Shown: positions 16,626 through 25,339, counted from the first letter of the stretch. The stretch is DNA of 52,204 bases from Promethearchaeota archaeon (GCA_030667705.1 DAOUVJ010000004.1:1-52204); one strand, 5' to 3'. Notes: a model not told the origin generated them from the sequence alone. Numbers and translations are program-made.

Positions 16626-17525
16626 TTGGTAAATATAATGGAGATACCGGAAGAAGAATATATATATCCTGGTACCAGAGCATGTGCTGGATGTTCAATG
16701 GCATTGATTTATAGAATTGCGCTTAAAGCTTTAGGACCTAAAACAATTATTACCGTTCCTGCTAGTTGTTTGACAGTTCTTCACGGAATGCAAGGATTTT
16801 GTACAACTAAAGTTTCAGTGCTGCACACTCCTTTTGCAACTACTGGAGCATCTGCCTCAGGGATTGTTGCATCACTTGAAGATAAGGGGCTTGATCAAGA
16901 TATCAATGTAGTTGCATTTGCAGGTGATGGTGGGACTGTGGATATAGGAATTCAAAGTTTAAGTGGAGCTGTAGAAAGAGGTACAAATTTTATTTATGCG
17001 TGTTATGATAATGAAGCATATATGAACACTGGTGTCCAAAGAAGCGGAAGTACTCCTCCAGGTGCTTTCAGTTCCACCACTCCAGGAGGTAAAATTGGAT
17101 ATAAAAAAAATATGCCTAAAATCATGGAAGCCCATGGTATTCCATATGTAGCTACGGCGATAGCTTCTTATCCTTTAGATATATATGAGAAATTTTCCCG
17201 CGCAAAAAATATATATGGTCCAAAATATATTCATATTCTAACTCCTTGCCCTCCAGGATGGGGATATCTACCCAGTAGATCTATTGAAATAGGTAGATTA
17301 GCAGTTCAAACAGGATTTTGGCCCCTTTATGAAGTCTTTGAAGGTAAATTCACCCTTTCAAGAGATAGTAAGAAATTCCTCGATTCATCCAAACGAAAAC
17401 CAATTGAAGAATATATTACAGTACAAAAACGATTTAAATCTCTCTCTCAAGAACAAATCGAGAATTATAAAGCATATATTACAAATTTATGGACGGAAAT
17501 CGAATCAAGAATAAAAGAAGATTAA
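16626..17525 (+). CDS. porB: 2-oxoacid:ferredoxin oxidoreductase, beta subunit (ThDP-binding)
   Basis: 299 residues. The N-terminal TRACAGCSM (C20, C23) with further cysteines holds the proximal [4Fe-4S] cluster. The thiamine diphosphate motif runs from GDGGTVDIGIQS through CYDNEAYMNTG. Then come SGSTPPG and the family segment ILTPCPPGW. It is the catalytic core subunit with alpha. The TTG start is preferred because of the GAGGAGG ribosome site; MEIPEEEY at 16638 is the alternative. A U-rich tract follows the stop, so the delta-alpha-beta unit probably ends here. Confidence 0.94.
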   Translation: MVNIMEIPEEEYIYPGTRACAGCSMALIYRIALKALGPKTIITVPASCLTVLHGMQGFCTTKVSVLHTPFATTGASASGIVASLEDKGLDQDINVVAFAGDGGTVDIGIQSLSGAVERGTNFIYACYDNEAYMNTGVQRSGSTPPGAFSSTTPGGKIGYKKNMPKIMEAHGIPYVATAIASYPLDIYEKFSRAKNIYGPKYIHILTPCPPGWGYLPSRSIEIGRLAVQTGFWPLYEVFEGKFTLSRDSKKFLDSSKRKPIEEYITVQKRFKSLSQEQIENYKAYITNLWTEIESRIKED

Positions 17526-17556
17526 ATTTTTAAATTTTTTACTTATTTTTATTTGT
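17526..17556 (+). terminator. U-rich terminator-like tract after porB
   Basis: Directly after the stop codon come three T-runs of five to six bases within 31 bases, consistent with archaeal oligo-U termination. Confidence 0.4.
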
Positions 17557-17617
17557 AATTAAACAACTCTTAAAATATATAGTAAAAATTAATAATTAAT
17601 CAGAGTTAACTTACTTA

Positions 17618-18403
17618 ATGCTCAAGACATATATCTTCAATGAAGTTAAGAATAGTTGGATTGAAGAAGAACATGTTTTATTGTTCCACGATTTATGTGT
17701 TTTTCTAGATGTGACTCAAAAGAAAGCCTTTTTATGGAATGGTCCTAAAAGCACGATAGATAAATTAAAAAAAGGAAATGATTCATTGATAAATATATTT
17801 TCAAGTTTTCAAGATTCGGATTTTGAAGTGATTATTTTATCCAAAGATCATCCTTCACATATCAAAAGTAAATTGGATAACATGTTAGAAACAGCAAAAC
17901 ATGAAGAAAACGCAGAGAAATATGTCTTTACTAAATTTATAACAATAAGAATTTATTTAGTAATGAGTCTTATCTCACTTATCTTACCTACATTGATGAT
18001 GTTAAATTTATGGGGATCATTTTTCTGGGCACGAATTGGTTCAAATGTTTCGATATCTTCAATAAACTACATAAATTGGATAAACTTCGCAATAATTATG
18101 GTAAGTTTCACTTTAATCACCTTTATAATCAATATTGGAGTATCTATCTACGAATATGAGATTACGGCCTTAATTATTTCTCTTTCAGGAATAATAATTT
18201 CTATAGGAATGATTGTCTACTTGCAACAAGGGATTTTTCTTTTTTTATTTCAAGTAGGGTCAACAGAATCTCTTTATCTTATTAATTTCGCAGATCTAAT
18301 TAGATTCTTAATAATAGTGACAATTTGTTCATCTATATTTGAGATACCAAACTTAGTAAAACTCAATTCTTTTATCAAAACTTACAAAACTTTTGTTTTC
18401 TAA
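17618..18403 (+). CDS. Membrane protein with N-terminal gelsolin-like domain
   Basis: 261 residues in two parts. Residues about 12-92 follow the gelsolin/severin repeat pattern: a hydrophobic strand, then HDLCVFLD (acidic residue plus strand ending in Asp), KKAFLWNGPKST (strand with aromatic-x-Gly and following turn), an amphipathic helix (about 46-63), and FEVIILSKDHPSHIKSKL as last strand and helix. Residues about 107-137, 152-178, 181-212 and 219-243 are hydrophobic, giving four membrane helices with a short basic C terminus. Gelsolin-type actin regulators are known in Asgard archaea, so a membrane-anchored actin-binding protein is plausible. The gelsolin call is by pattern only; the domain may be another alpha/beta fold. 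Confidence 0.6.
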   Translation: MLKTYIFNEVKNSWIEEEHVLLFHDLCVFLDVTQKKAFLWNGPKSTIDKLKKGNDSLINIFSSFQDSDFEVIILSKDHPSHIKSKLDNMLETAKHEENAEKYVFTKFITIRIYLVMSLISLILPTLMMLNLWGSFFWARIGSNVSISSINYINWINFAIIMVSFTLITFIINIGVSIYEYEITALIISLSGIIISIGMIVYLQQGIFLFLFQVGSTESLYLINFADLIRFLIIVTICSSIFEIPNLVKLNSFIKTYKTFVF

Positions 18404-18417
18404 TATATAATAAGAAG

Positions 18418-18427
18418 TATTTTAAAT
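18418..18427 (+). promoter_or_regulatory. Putative TATA box for the RIO2-like gene
   Basis: TATTTTAAAT preceded by purine-rich AAGAAG lies about 30-38 bases before the ATG at 18456, a distance giving a short leader or none. Confidence 0.4.
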
Positions 18428-18455
18428 CTTTGAATATAAAAAAACGATTAATAAC

Positions 18456-19334
18456 ATGTCCGAAGCGGCCAAAGTGCTTACAGATCTTGAAAAGGAAGAT
18501 CTAAGAATCTTAATGGCAATTGAAATAGGAATGAAACGTTCTGAATATGTCACTGTTGACAACATTAGATTTTACTCCCGTTATAAACTGGAGGAAACCC
18601 TTTTTCGCTTAAAAAATGTACATAAGTATAATCTAATAATAAGAGATTCATCTTCATATAAAATTGGCTATACCCTTAACTCAATTGGTTATGATGTTTT
18701 AGCTCTTCACGCCTTAGTTAAGAAAAAAGTTATCAGTCAATTAGGACCTATTTTAGGTAAAGGAAAAGAATCAGATGTATATAGTTGCCTGGATGATGAT
18801 GAAAATATTCTTGCTTTAAAAATATATAGAATGGGACGTACTAGTTTTAAAAGGATAAAGCAATTAAGGGATTTAGTAGGGAAACGGGGTCATTCTTCCT
18901 GGTTATATATTAATAGATTAGCAGCAAGAAGAGAATTTGAAGCACTAACTGAAATTTTTAAATTAAAATTAGATACGCCGAAGCCAATTGCTTACAACCG
19001 ACACATGATCGTCATGTCTTACCTGAAGGGAAAAGAATTAGTATATCATAAAGATCTCAATAAACCCGAAAAGTTATTTAATAAAATAATAAAACAGATG
19101 AAAATAATATATCAAGAAGCTAAGATAGTTCATGGTGATTTAGGCGAGTTTAATATAGTAGTCGATGAAAAAGGACATATATTGATTATCGATTGGCTAC
19201 AATGGGTCTCTATTGACCACCCAAATGCACGATCCCTACTCGAACGAGACATACTAAACTTGTCGAAATATTTCAATAAGAAATTTAATATCCAGAGCAA
19301 TGTTCAAGATATAATGACTTCTTTCTTCAATTAA
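18456..19334 (+). CDS. rio2: RIO2-type atypical protein kinase/ATPase
   Basis: 292 residues. The N-terminal winged helix (about 1-90), which defines the RIO2 subgroup, precedes a RIO kinase domain with the nucleotide loop GKGKESDVY (101-109), the lysine strand LALKIY (K122), catalytic HGDLGEFNIVV (226-236) and the metal aspartate in IIDW (D246). The stretch SIDHPNA with the later RD pair is typical of RIO2. After the metal Asp the protein has WLQW where most RIO2 proteins have FPQ. RIO2 helps final maturation of the small ribosomal subunit. A TATA box lies close upstream; the next gene is convergent, 15 bases away. Confidence 0.9.
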   Translation: MSEAAKVLTDLEKEDLRILMAIEIGMKRSEYVTVDNIRFYSRYKLEETLFRLKNVHKYNLIIRDSSSYKIGYTLNSIGYDVLALHALVKKKVISQLGPILGKGKESDVYSCLDDDENILALKIYRMGRTSFKRIKQLRDLVGKRGHSSWLYINRLAARREFEALTEIFKLKLDTPKPIAYNRHMIVMSYLKGKELVYHKDLNKPEKLFNKIIKQMKIIYQEAKIVHGDLGEFNIVVDEKGHILIIDWLQWVSIDHPNARSLLERDILNLSKYFNKKFNIQSNVQDIMTSFFN

Positions 19335-19349
19335 AAAGGGCCTTTTATT

Positions 19350-19943
19350 TTACATTAATTTTCCTTGAATAATGGAGTCTTCTAACTCCTCATTATTAAT
19401 CATCATAAAATCATTGAAATAGGGTTTAAATTTAGATATCAACTTTTTCAATCGAGTATCTTTTTTTAGTATCGATAAATAAAATTCCGTTCCTCGTTTA
19501 CTTATCCTAATCAACTCTGAAACTCCTTGGAAAATATCTGGTAAATTCTGTAAAGAAGTTATTGAAACGATAAGATCAAAAAAATTTCCTCTAAATGGTA
19601 GGTTTTCCATATCTGATAAAATCAAACTTATGTGGGCTTTCTCTTCCTTAAATTCTTCTTTAATTTTTATTTTTTTTAACATGTTTAAAGATATATCAAG
19701 ACAGATAAAATTAGATCGAGCACATTTTGATTTAGAAACGTGTTTTGAAAGATGGGTATATAAAAGCCCAGTGCCACAACCTGCATCTAAAATTAATTTT
19801 GATTGAAAATTAGCACCTTTAAAGGCGAGCTCGTATTTTTGGAGCTGGATGGATCTATATCTATCATCATAATATTCAAACGAGGAGTTATACTTTTCAA
19901 TTATGTTTTTTTTTTTAATTAATTTTCTATGATGATCTCTCAA
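19350..19943 (-). CDS. SAM-dependent class I methyltransferase
   Basis: 197 residues. Motif I is LILDAGCGTGLLYTHLSKH, followed by the acidic strand FICLDISLNML, then SDMENLPFRGNFFDLIVSI (motif IV region) and a post-motif helix, so a UbiE/type-11-like fold. The substrate is not readable. The end of the protein lacks an obvious target-recognition extension. It sits alone on the minus strand between the RIO2 gene and the Sm-like gene, which is divergent. Confidence 0.85.
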   Translation of the reverse strand: MRDHHRKLIKKKNIIEKYNSSFEYYDDRYRSIQLQKYELAFKGANFQSKLILDAGCGTGLLYTHLSKHVSKSKCARSNFICLDISLNMLKKIKIKEEFKEEKAHISLILSDMENLPFRGNFFDLIVSITSLQNLPDIFQGVSELIRISKRGTEFYLSILKKDTRLKKLISKFKPYFNDFMMINNEELEDSIIQGKLM

Positions 19944-20066
19944 GCAAAAATCCCATTTAGTGTTAAATTTAAGCGATGATAAGGTTTTAATTCAAAAAAG
20001 TTTTTCTTTAAAATATTCTTTTAATATATTATAATAGATTTGTTTTTGAAAAGAGATTGAAAAAAA

Positions 20067-20327
20067 ATGGAGAGAAATAACACTGGGCAACGGTCGAAAA
20101 ATCCGTTACATATTCTTCAAGCTGCTCAAAATTCTGAAATAATACTCAGATTGAAAGATGGAACTGAATACAAGGGAATGTTAAAAGAAATCGACGCTTA
20201 TATGAATATGATTATCGAAAATTGCACCGAGGTCATGGATGGCAGCCCTGTAGCAAAATACAACGAGATTTTCATCAGAGGTAATAATCTCTTGTTTATA
20301 AAGCCAGATGCTTCACAATTAATGTAA
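20067..20327 (+). CDS. Sm-like (LSm) RNA-binding protein
   Basis: 86 residues. The Sm1 motif ILRLKDGTEYKGMLKEIDAYMNMI and Sm2 motif IFIRGNNLLFIKP are complete, with an N-terminal helix (NPLHILQAAQ). Archaeal Sm proteins assemble as heptameric rings that bind U-rich RNA and act in RNA processing and turnover. The motif order and length are standard. It is followed after 11 bases by an AIG2-like gene on the same strand, so the two are probably cotranscribed. Confidence 0.93.
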   Translation: MERNNTGQRSKNPLHILQAAQNSEIILRLKDGTEYKGMLKEIDAYMNMIIENCTEVMDGSPVAKYNEIFIRGNNLLFIKPDASQLM

Positions 20328-20338
20328 AAGTATCTATC

Positions 20339-20779
20339 TTGAGTTCTGATAATAAAAATCATAATTTTGCTTCTGTAATTGGTTATGGAACATTTATCAC
20401 TCGGGGATATTGGAAAAACAAGCAAAATGTAGAGCCTTGTTTAGTAAGCAATTATTCTAGAGTTTTTCCTCCAAAATATTGGTTCCCTGTTGTATTTCCT
20501 TCAAATCATTCTTTTTGGGCGTTAAAATTTGATGTATCTCAAGAAGAATTAAATCAGCTTGATAATTATGAGGGAGTTCATTTAGGTTTATTTGAACGTA
20601 TTCAGACAAAAGTTGAGTTAAAGACGGGAAGTAAAATTAACGCTTTTTTGTATGTTCCCACGGAAAATTTAATTATTTCTCAAGTGCTAACCAAAGAATT
20701 AGATACGAGTGATAGATGGAAAGAGCATATTAAATCATTTCCAGAAATCGTGCAATTATTCCCGGAATTAATTCTTTAG
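20339..20779 (+). CDS. AIG2/gamma-glutamylcyclotransferase-like protein
   Basis: 146 residues. The family's substrate-loop motif is YGTFITRGYW (usual form YGsL), and LDNYEGVHLGLFERIQTKV matches the conserved 'LDxxEGxxxxxYxR' region with its acidic residue. Members cleave gamma-glutamyl bonds or gamma-glutamylamines with release of 5-oxoproline; the actual substrate here is unknown. No ATG precedes the motif; TTG at 20339 is the likely start, 11 bases after the Sm gene. The 3' end overlaps the opposing phosphatase gene by 12 bases. Confidence 0.8.
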   Translation: MSSDNKNHNFASVIGYGTFITRGYWKNKQNVEPCLVSNYSRVFPPKYWFPVVFPSNHSFWALKFDVSQEELNQLDNYEGVHLGLFERIQTKVELKTGSKINAFLYVPTENLIISQVLTKELDTSDRWKEHIKSFPEIVQLFPELIL

Positions 20780-21676
20780 TATTTTGATGTTCTTAGGGAT
20801 GATCTCTTTTCCTCTAATAACCGCATAAGATGCGGGATTCGGATTAAGAGCACCACGATAATTATATGAAGAAAAGATTGAAAGCAATCTTTTATTAAAA
20901 AACCATCGATATCCCTCACTAAAACATTCATGAGATCGTATGAGGTAACTTAAGTTATTTTTCTCCATGAAATCAATAAAAACATCTTCACCAAAGAAAC
21001 TAATTCCTTCACCCCTAAAACTTTTTGAAAATCTTTGTATTTCTTCTTTTGGGTCATTCCACATCATTTGAAACATTGAATCTCTCAAATTCTGTGTTAA
21101 ATTTGTGTGATTAGCAGTTATACGATTTTTTAGTCCAGCAATAGCATTAAGGTCATTTGGAATTCCTCCATGAACGCATAGAATTTTATTATTAATAAAA
21201 CAACATAGCGGTAAAACTTCATAAACCATTAAAATCGAATCAAATTTACTAGGTTGATGATATTTAGTTAGAATTAGATCATAAAACCCATAACTTTGGT
21301 TTATTTCCAAAGTTTCATGATTTCCCCTTAGTAAATAAACTTTATGAGGGAATAAGATTTTTAATGCGAAGACTACTATTAAGCACTCCAATTGATACGG
21401 TCCTCTATCAACAATATCTCCTAAAAAAACAACAAATTTTGGATTATTTTCTTGAATTAATTTGGTAAAGTAATTTATTGAGTTTAGATTTCCATGGATA
21501 TCCCCAATGACATATCCAAAATCTTCACTACTATTCAGATTTAATTCAATAATGAAATTTTCTTCCTTGAAGATTTCATATACTTTGAATAAAATCGGGT
21601 AAATTTCTTCAAATTTTAAAGAGGATATGAGAAATGGGTTTTGAACTAGCTTGATTAACCAAGATTTATCAACCAT
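20768..21676 (-). CDS. PPP-family serine/threonine protein phosphatase, PP1/PP2A-like
   Basis: 302 residues, the size of eukaryotic catalytic subunits. All metal-site motifs are present: GDIHG (58-62), GDIVDRG (86-92), RGNHE (117-121), CVHGG (167-171) and RSHE (247-250). Features beyond the generic metallophosphatase fold also match PP1/PP2A: MMWNDP (usual LxWSDP), FRGEGISFFGED (usual RGxxxxFG) and IFSSYNYRG in place of the SAPNYCG loop. It should remove phosphate from Ser/Thr of proteins, with two metals. It lies tail to tail with the AIG2-like gene. Horizontal transfer or a shared Asgard-eukaryote origin cannot be told apart here. Confidence 0.92.
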   Translation of the reverse strand: MVDKSWLIKLVQNPFLISSLKFEEIYPILFKVYEIFKEENFIIELNLNSSEDFGYVIGDIHGNLNSINYFTKLIQENNPKFVVFLGDIVDRGPYQLECLIVVFALKILFPHKVYLLRGNHETLEINQSYGFYDLILTKYHQPSKFDSILMVYEVLPLCCFINNKILCVHGGIPNDLNAIAGLKNRITANHTNLTQNLRDSMFQMMWNDPKEEIQRFSKSFRGEGISFFGEDVFIDFMEKNNLSYLIRSHECFSEGYRWFFNKRLLSIFSSYNYRGALNPNPASYAVIRGKEIIPKNIKILKN

Positions 21677-21769
21677 TAAAAAACACCTAAATATATGGAA
21701 GGAAATTATATAATATAATTTGATTATAATAAATTAGATGTCCATTCCTAATAAAGTTGCGATTACACT

Positions 21770-23794
21770 ATGAAAAAGAAATCTACGGAGAATCATTTCA
21801 TATACCTCAGAGACTTCATAAAAAAACATGAGGAAGATAAGCTTCAAAATCAAAGTAGGAACAAAGCAAATGGAATTGTTTATACTCCTCAACATATCGC
21901 AGATTCCATAACTAATAATGTATTTAAAATTTATTTTGGTGATAAGATTAAGGAGCTGGAGTGGTTACCAAGCAGTATTACGGTTCAATTCGATAATTTA
22001 TCGTTAATGACGTTTTTCAGTAAGCAAGAAGAGAAGACTAAAAATTTAGTATGGAAACACGTTTCTCAAATGAAAATTTTAGATCCAAGCTGTGGTTCTG
22101 GAAGGTTTTTACTAAGTGTGGCTAACTTCTTGCTTGAATTATATAAAATCTTATCGATTAATCTTTCATTAGATGAAATAAAACGGCATATAATTGAACA
22201 TAATATTTATGGTGTAGAAATTGAGAAAGGTGCTCTATTAGCTACGAAAGCAAGATTATTGATTTGGTATTATCATTCAGGTTTAGAACTACAAGAACTG
22301 AATATAAAAGATAATATAAATTCAATAATTGAGAATTCCCATCTTAATTTTCAGATATTTCATTCTGATTATCTATTAGAATTTAACATTAAACCATTTG
22401 ATATTATTTTAGGAAATCCTCCGTATATAGAGAATAAAAAAATCGAAGATATGGAATATAAAAATAAATTAAAGATATTTGACAGCGCTTATAGGTTATA
22501 TGACTTGTCTATATTGTTTATCGAAAAATCTATGGAATTACTCACTCAAAATAAAGGATATTTATCCTTCCTTATAACTAATAAGTTTTTGGCAGCAGAT
22601 TATGGAATTAAAATTCGGAAAAAAATTGTCCATGACACACTCATAAAACAAATCATTGATATTTCTTCCCTTTCTATATTTAAAGCAGTAGCAGCTTACC
22701 CTATAATCATAACTCTCAAAATTAAAAACCTTGCAAAAGAAAATGTATTTGATTTTATTAAATTAGATGAGGAACTTATCAATTTAAATAAGAAAAAAGA
22801 TGGATGGAAAAAAATATCTCAAAATTCTCTCAAGAAATTACCGGCTTATGTGATTCCCTTATCTGGAGATATCGACTTAATAAATTTTGTATTTGATAAT
22901 TATAATTCATTACTTGAGAAATTCCAAGATTTAACAATAGTCTACAGACCCTTTGGATTTATAAAATGGGCTAAACATTTTAAAAATGTACGAGAGAAAA
23001 AGAAAAATAATCAAGATTTGCTTCTCATCGGAACGGGAAATCTTGGAAAATATCATGTAAAATTTAATAAGCTCATAAGGATCGCAAAGAATAAATTAAA
23101 AATATCTTATTTTACTTATCACGATGATTATAAAGATAAGTGGAAATTACTCAAATCAGAAAAATTAATATTTAGAGAGATTGCAAAAGAATTAACGTGG
23201 GTATATGACCCTGGAATATATGTCAACATAACAGGATTATACCAAGTTATTATATCATCATTTTCAACTAACGATTACTTTTGTTTGTTAACTATCATGA
23301 ACTCTGAATTTATGAATAATCTTTTTAACACCCTTTATCAAAGTCTCCATATGGCCGGGGGTTATCTCAGATACAATGGTAGTTTTATAAAAAGATTACC
23401 AATTCCAAATGATTTTCCATCTTCCCTTTCTAACATTGGTAAAATAAATCATTTTTTGCACCAATTGAGATATGACTTGCCTGAATTAATGATGATTGAC
23501 AAAATAAAAGTAGAAGATATTGAAAAACTTATAAATCTTTTCGAAGCGTTAACTAATGCTTTAGTAGAAGAACTATACTTACAAAAACAAGAATGTCAGG
23601 AATTAAATCTAATACTAAATTCAAAAGAATTCTTTCCTGAGGTTGAATTCAAATACATTTATCCCCACTTTGATATAGTGAATTATGAATTTTATGATTT
23701 AAATGAAATAAAAGAGATTTTGAGAGATATTTTTAAAATTTACACTAAAGTAATTGAAAATGAACATATCATGAAAGTACTATCTAATGATTAG
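21770..23794 (+). CDS. Solitary adenine-specific DNA methyltransferase, Eco57I/TaqI-like
   Basis: 674 residues. The N-terminal YTPQHIADSI (38-47) precedes motif I ILDPSCGSGRFLL (103-115), then ILGNPPY (213-219), the catalytic N-x-x-Y motif of N6-adenine (gamma-type) methylases. Residues about 385-560 look like the TaqI-like target recognition domain, ending with GGYLRYNGSFIKRLPIP, and the last 100 residues are helical. Type IIG enzymes carry an N-terminal nuclease before this module; here only about 35 residues precede it, and no nuclease gene is adjacent. It is therefore a modification-only enzyme or the remains of a restriction system. The target sequence is unknown. Confidence 0.88.
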   Translation: MKKKSTENHFIYLRDFIKKHEEDKLQNQSRNKANGIVYTPQHIADSITNNVFKIYFGDKIKELEWLPSSITVQFDNLSLMTFFSKQEEKTKNLVWKHVSQMKILDPSCGSGRFLLSVANFLLELYKILSINLSLDEIKRHIIEHNIYGVEIEKGALLATKARLLIWYYHSGLELQELNIKDNINSIIENSHLNFQIFHSDYLLEFNIKPFDIILGNPPYIENKKIEDMEYKNKLKIFDSAYRLYDLSILFIEKSMELLTQNKGYLSFLITNKFLAADYGIKIRKKIVHDTLIKQIIDISSLSIFKAVAAYPIIITLKIKNLAKENVFDFIKLDEELINLNKKKDGWKKISQNSLKKLPAYVIPLSGDIDLINFVFDNYNSLLEKFQDLTIVYRPFGFIKWAKHFKNVREKKKNNQDLLLIGTGNLGKYHVKFNKLIRIAKNKLKISYFTYHDDYKDKWKLLKSEKLIFREIAKELTWVYDPGIYVNITGLYQVIISSFSTNDYFCLLTIMNSEFMNNLFNTLYQSLHMAGGYLRYNGSFIKRLPIPNDFPSSLSNIGKINHFLHQLRYDLPELMMIDKIKVEDIEKLINLFEALTNALVEELYLQKQECQELNLILNSKEFFPEVEFKYIYPHFDIVNYEFYDLNEIKEILRDIFKIYTKVIENEHIMKVLSND

Positions 23795-23913
23795 ATTACT
23801 TACAACTCTCTTTTTCTATTTTTCAAAGAATTTTTAATAATAATAAAATCTAAATTTTATAATATCATTTTATCTTATATCAACAATTTCAAATTTAGAG
23901 AATAGTGAGTTTA

Positions 23914-24234
23914 ATGGCTAAAAAGAAGATAACACCAACCGAACCAGAAGAAGATGAAGTTCCCACGGGGACAAGTGATGAAGACGGAGACGAAGTCCTC
24001 GATTTGTATGACGAGAAAGATAATTTGGAAGAAGATGTGATTTATGATCTCAGTGAAATCGAAGATGATATGCTAGCAGATGAAACTGAGGAAGAAGAGT
24101 TTGGTTATGAAATCAGTGAAGTAGAAGCATTACTACGGAAAGCTAAATGCGATCCTTGTGCGGGTAGTTCAAGTAAACGGGAATGTAAAATTCGGAATGA
24201 TTTCGGATGTCCCCCTGATAAAGCAAAAAAATAG
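23914..24234 (+). CDS. Small very acidic protein with a cysteine-rich C-terminal tail
   Basis: 106 residues from the ATG at 23914 (MAKKKITPTEPEEDE); a GTG three codons earlier is possible. Residues about 6-75 are dominated by Asp and Glu with few hydrophobics and are probably disordered, although DVIYDLSEIEDDML and FGYEISEVEALLRKAK could form short helices. The tail contains CDPCAGSSSKRECKIRNDFG and a further Cys-Pro, so four cysteines that could bind a metal. I do not recognise it. The mix of acidic linker and cysteine knot suggests a protein-protein or nucleic-acid adaptor, which is only a guess. A T-rich terminator follows. Confidence 0.65.
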   Translation: MAKKKITPTEPEEDEVPTGTSDEDGDEVLDLYDEKDNLEEDVIYDLSEIEDDMLADETEEEEFGYEISEVEALLRKAKCDPCAGSSSKRECKIRNDFGCPPDKAKK

Positions 24235-24248
24235 AACTCTTGATATAA

Positions 24249-24280
24249 TCAACCCTTTTTTATTCTTTATTTTTTAAATA
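24249..24280 (+). terminator. T-rich terminator-like tract after the acidic protein gene
   Basis: Two six-base T runs with further Ts within 32 bases follow the stop codon, consistent with archaeal termination. Confidence 0.35.
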
Positions 24281-24293
24281 TAATAAAAACCTA

Positions 24294-25286
24294 TTGGTGG
24301 TTATTGTAATCACAAAAAATCTAAAGCGGAGCATCTTAATCTATTTTGATGTCATTTTTAGTATGTTGATTTGGAACATTAATCAGAATATTTTTGGAAA
24401 TCCATTTATACCTTGCTTTATCTTATCTACGACAACGTTCTTGATTATCTATACTCCCTTCGAAATATATTGGAGTTTTGCAGATTTGTGGTATGATAGG
24501 TGGATTTCCCTAACATTAAAAGATTGTGTAACAAAACACGAAAGAATAGAGGTAGACCTTGTAAAAAATAAGAAAAAAGAAATAGCAACTATACTTGTTT
24601 CATCAAAAGATAAGGAACTAGTAGAGAATAAAAATTCGATAATAATAATAGCTCATGGATTTTCTGATACGAAAGAATCACTTCAGAACTATTTTCTTCC
24701 TTTTTCACAACTTGGATATGTAATTCTATCTTATGATGCTAGAGGAACCGGAAAATCAAAGAAAGTTGGAAGAAGAAGTCATTTCTTGAAAAGGATTGAA
24801 GATTTTGAAAAAATCTTAAAATGGGTATCAATGAATGAAGATTTAAATAAAAAAAGGATTTGTTGCATTGGGTTTAGTATTGGAGCATTATCCGTATTGT
24901 GTGGTGGATTCAATAATGAGGTGATTGACAAAATAATTGCCATATCTGCTATTTCAAACTACAGAAAAAATCTACCAAGATTTAATGTTATTGTCATGTT
25001 AAGTTATTTTTTAAAGGGTGTGAAACTATTTCCGAAACGAGAGGAAAATCTAAAATTATCTCCTTCAATTATGATAAATCAAATCAAAAAGAATCTTCCT
25101 GAAGAAAATTGGAGAAATTTATGCAACAGGGTATTGTTAATTCATAGTAGAAATGATAAAATTATTAAAATGATAAATTTTGAGGAAAACGCTGAAGTTT
25201 TAGATCTCCCAGAGGAAAACAGGTTAGTCATAAACAAAGGAGGACACACCCATAAAAAAAATGAACTGATTTTGGTTGGACGTTAA
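24294..25286 (+). CDS. Membrane-anchored alpha/beta hydrolase
   Basis: 330 residues from TTG 24294 (a GTG follows directly; the first ATG, at residue 24, would cut into the first membrane helix). Residues about 11-29 and 38-60 are hydrophobic, so the enzyme is tethered by two helices with the hydrolase domain on the cytoplasmic side or outside. The hydrolase part has IIIAHGFSDTKES (oxyanion), SYDARGTGKS, nucleophile GFSIGA (S195), acid D288 in HSRNDK and H318 in GGHTH. Unlike the hydrolase at 10982-11827 the triad is complete. Substrate is unknown; resemblance is to BAAT/dienelactone-type hydrolases. Confidence 0.8.
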   Translation: MVVIVITKNLKRSILIYFDVIFSMLIWNINQNIFGNPFIPCFILSTTTFLIIYTPFEIYWSFADLWYDRWISLTLKDCVTKHERIEVDLVKNKKKEIATILVSSKDKELVENKNSIIIIAHGFSDTKESLQNYFLPFSQLGYVILSYDARGTGKSKKVGRRSHFLKRIEDFEKILKWVSMNEDLNKKRICCIGFSIGALSVLCGGFNNEVIDKIIAISAISNYRKNLPRFNVIVMLSYFLKGVKLFPKREENLKLSPSIMINQIKKNLPEENWRNLCNRVLLIHSRNDKIIKMINFEENAEVLDLPEENRLVINKGGHTHKKNELILVGR

Positions 25287-25339
25287 TTAAAATTTCTTGA
25301 ATCTAATTCTAATTAAAGCTTAGACTTCTTTTTGTTTGG

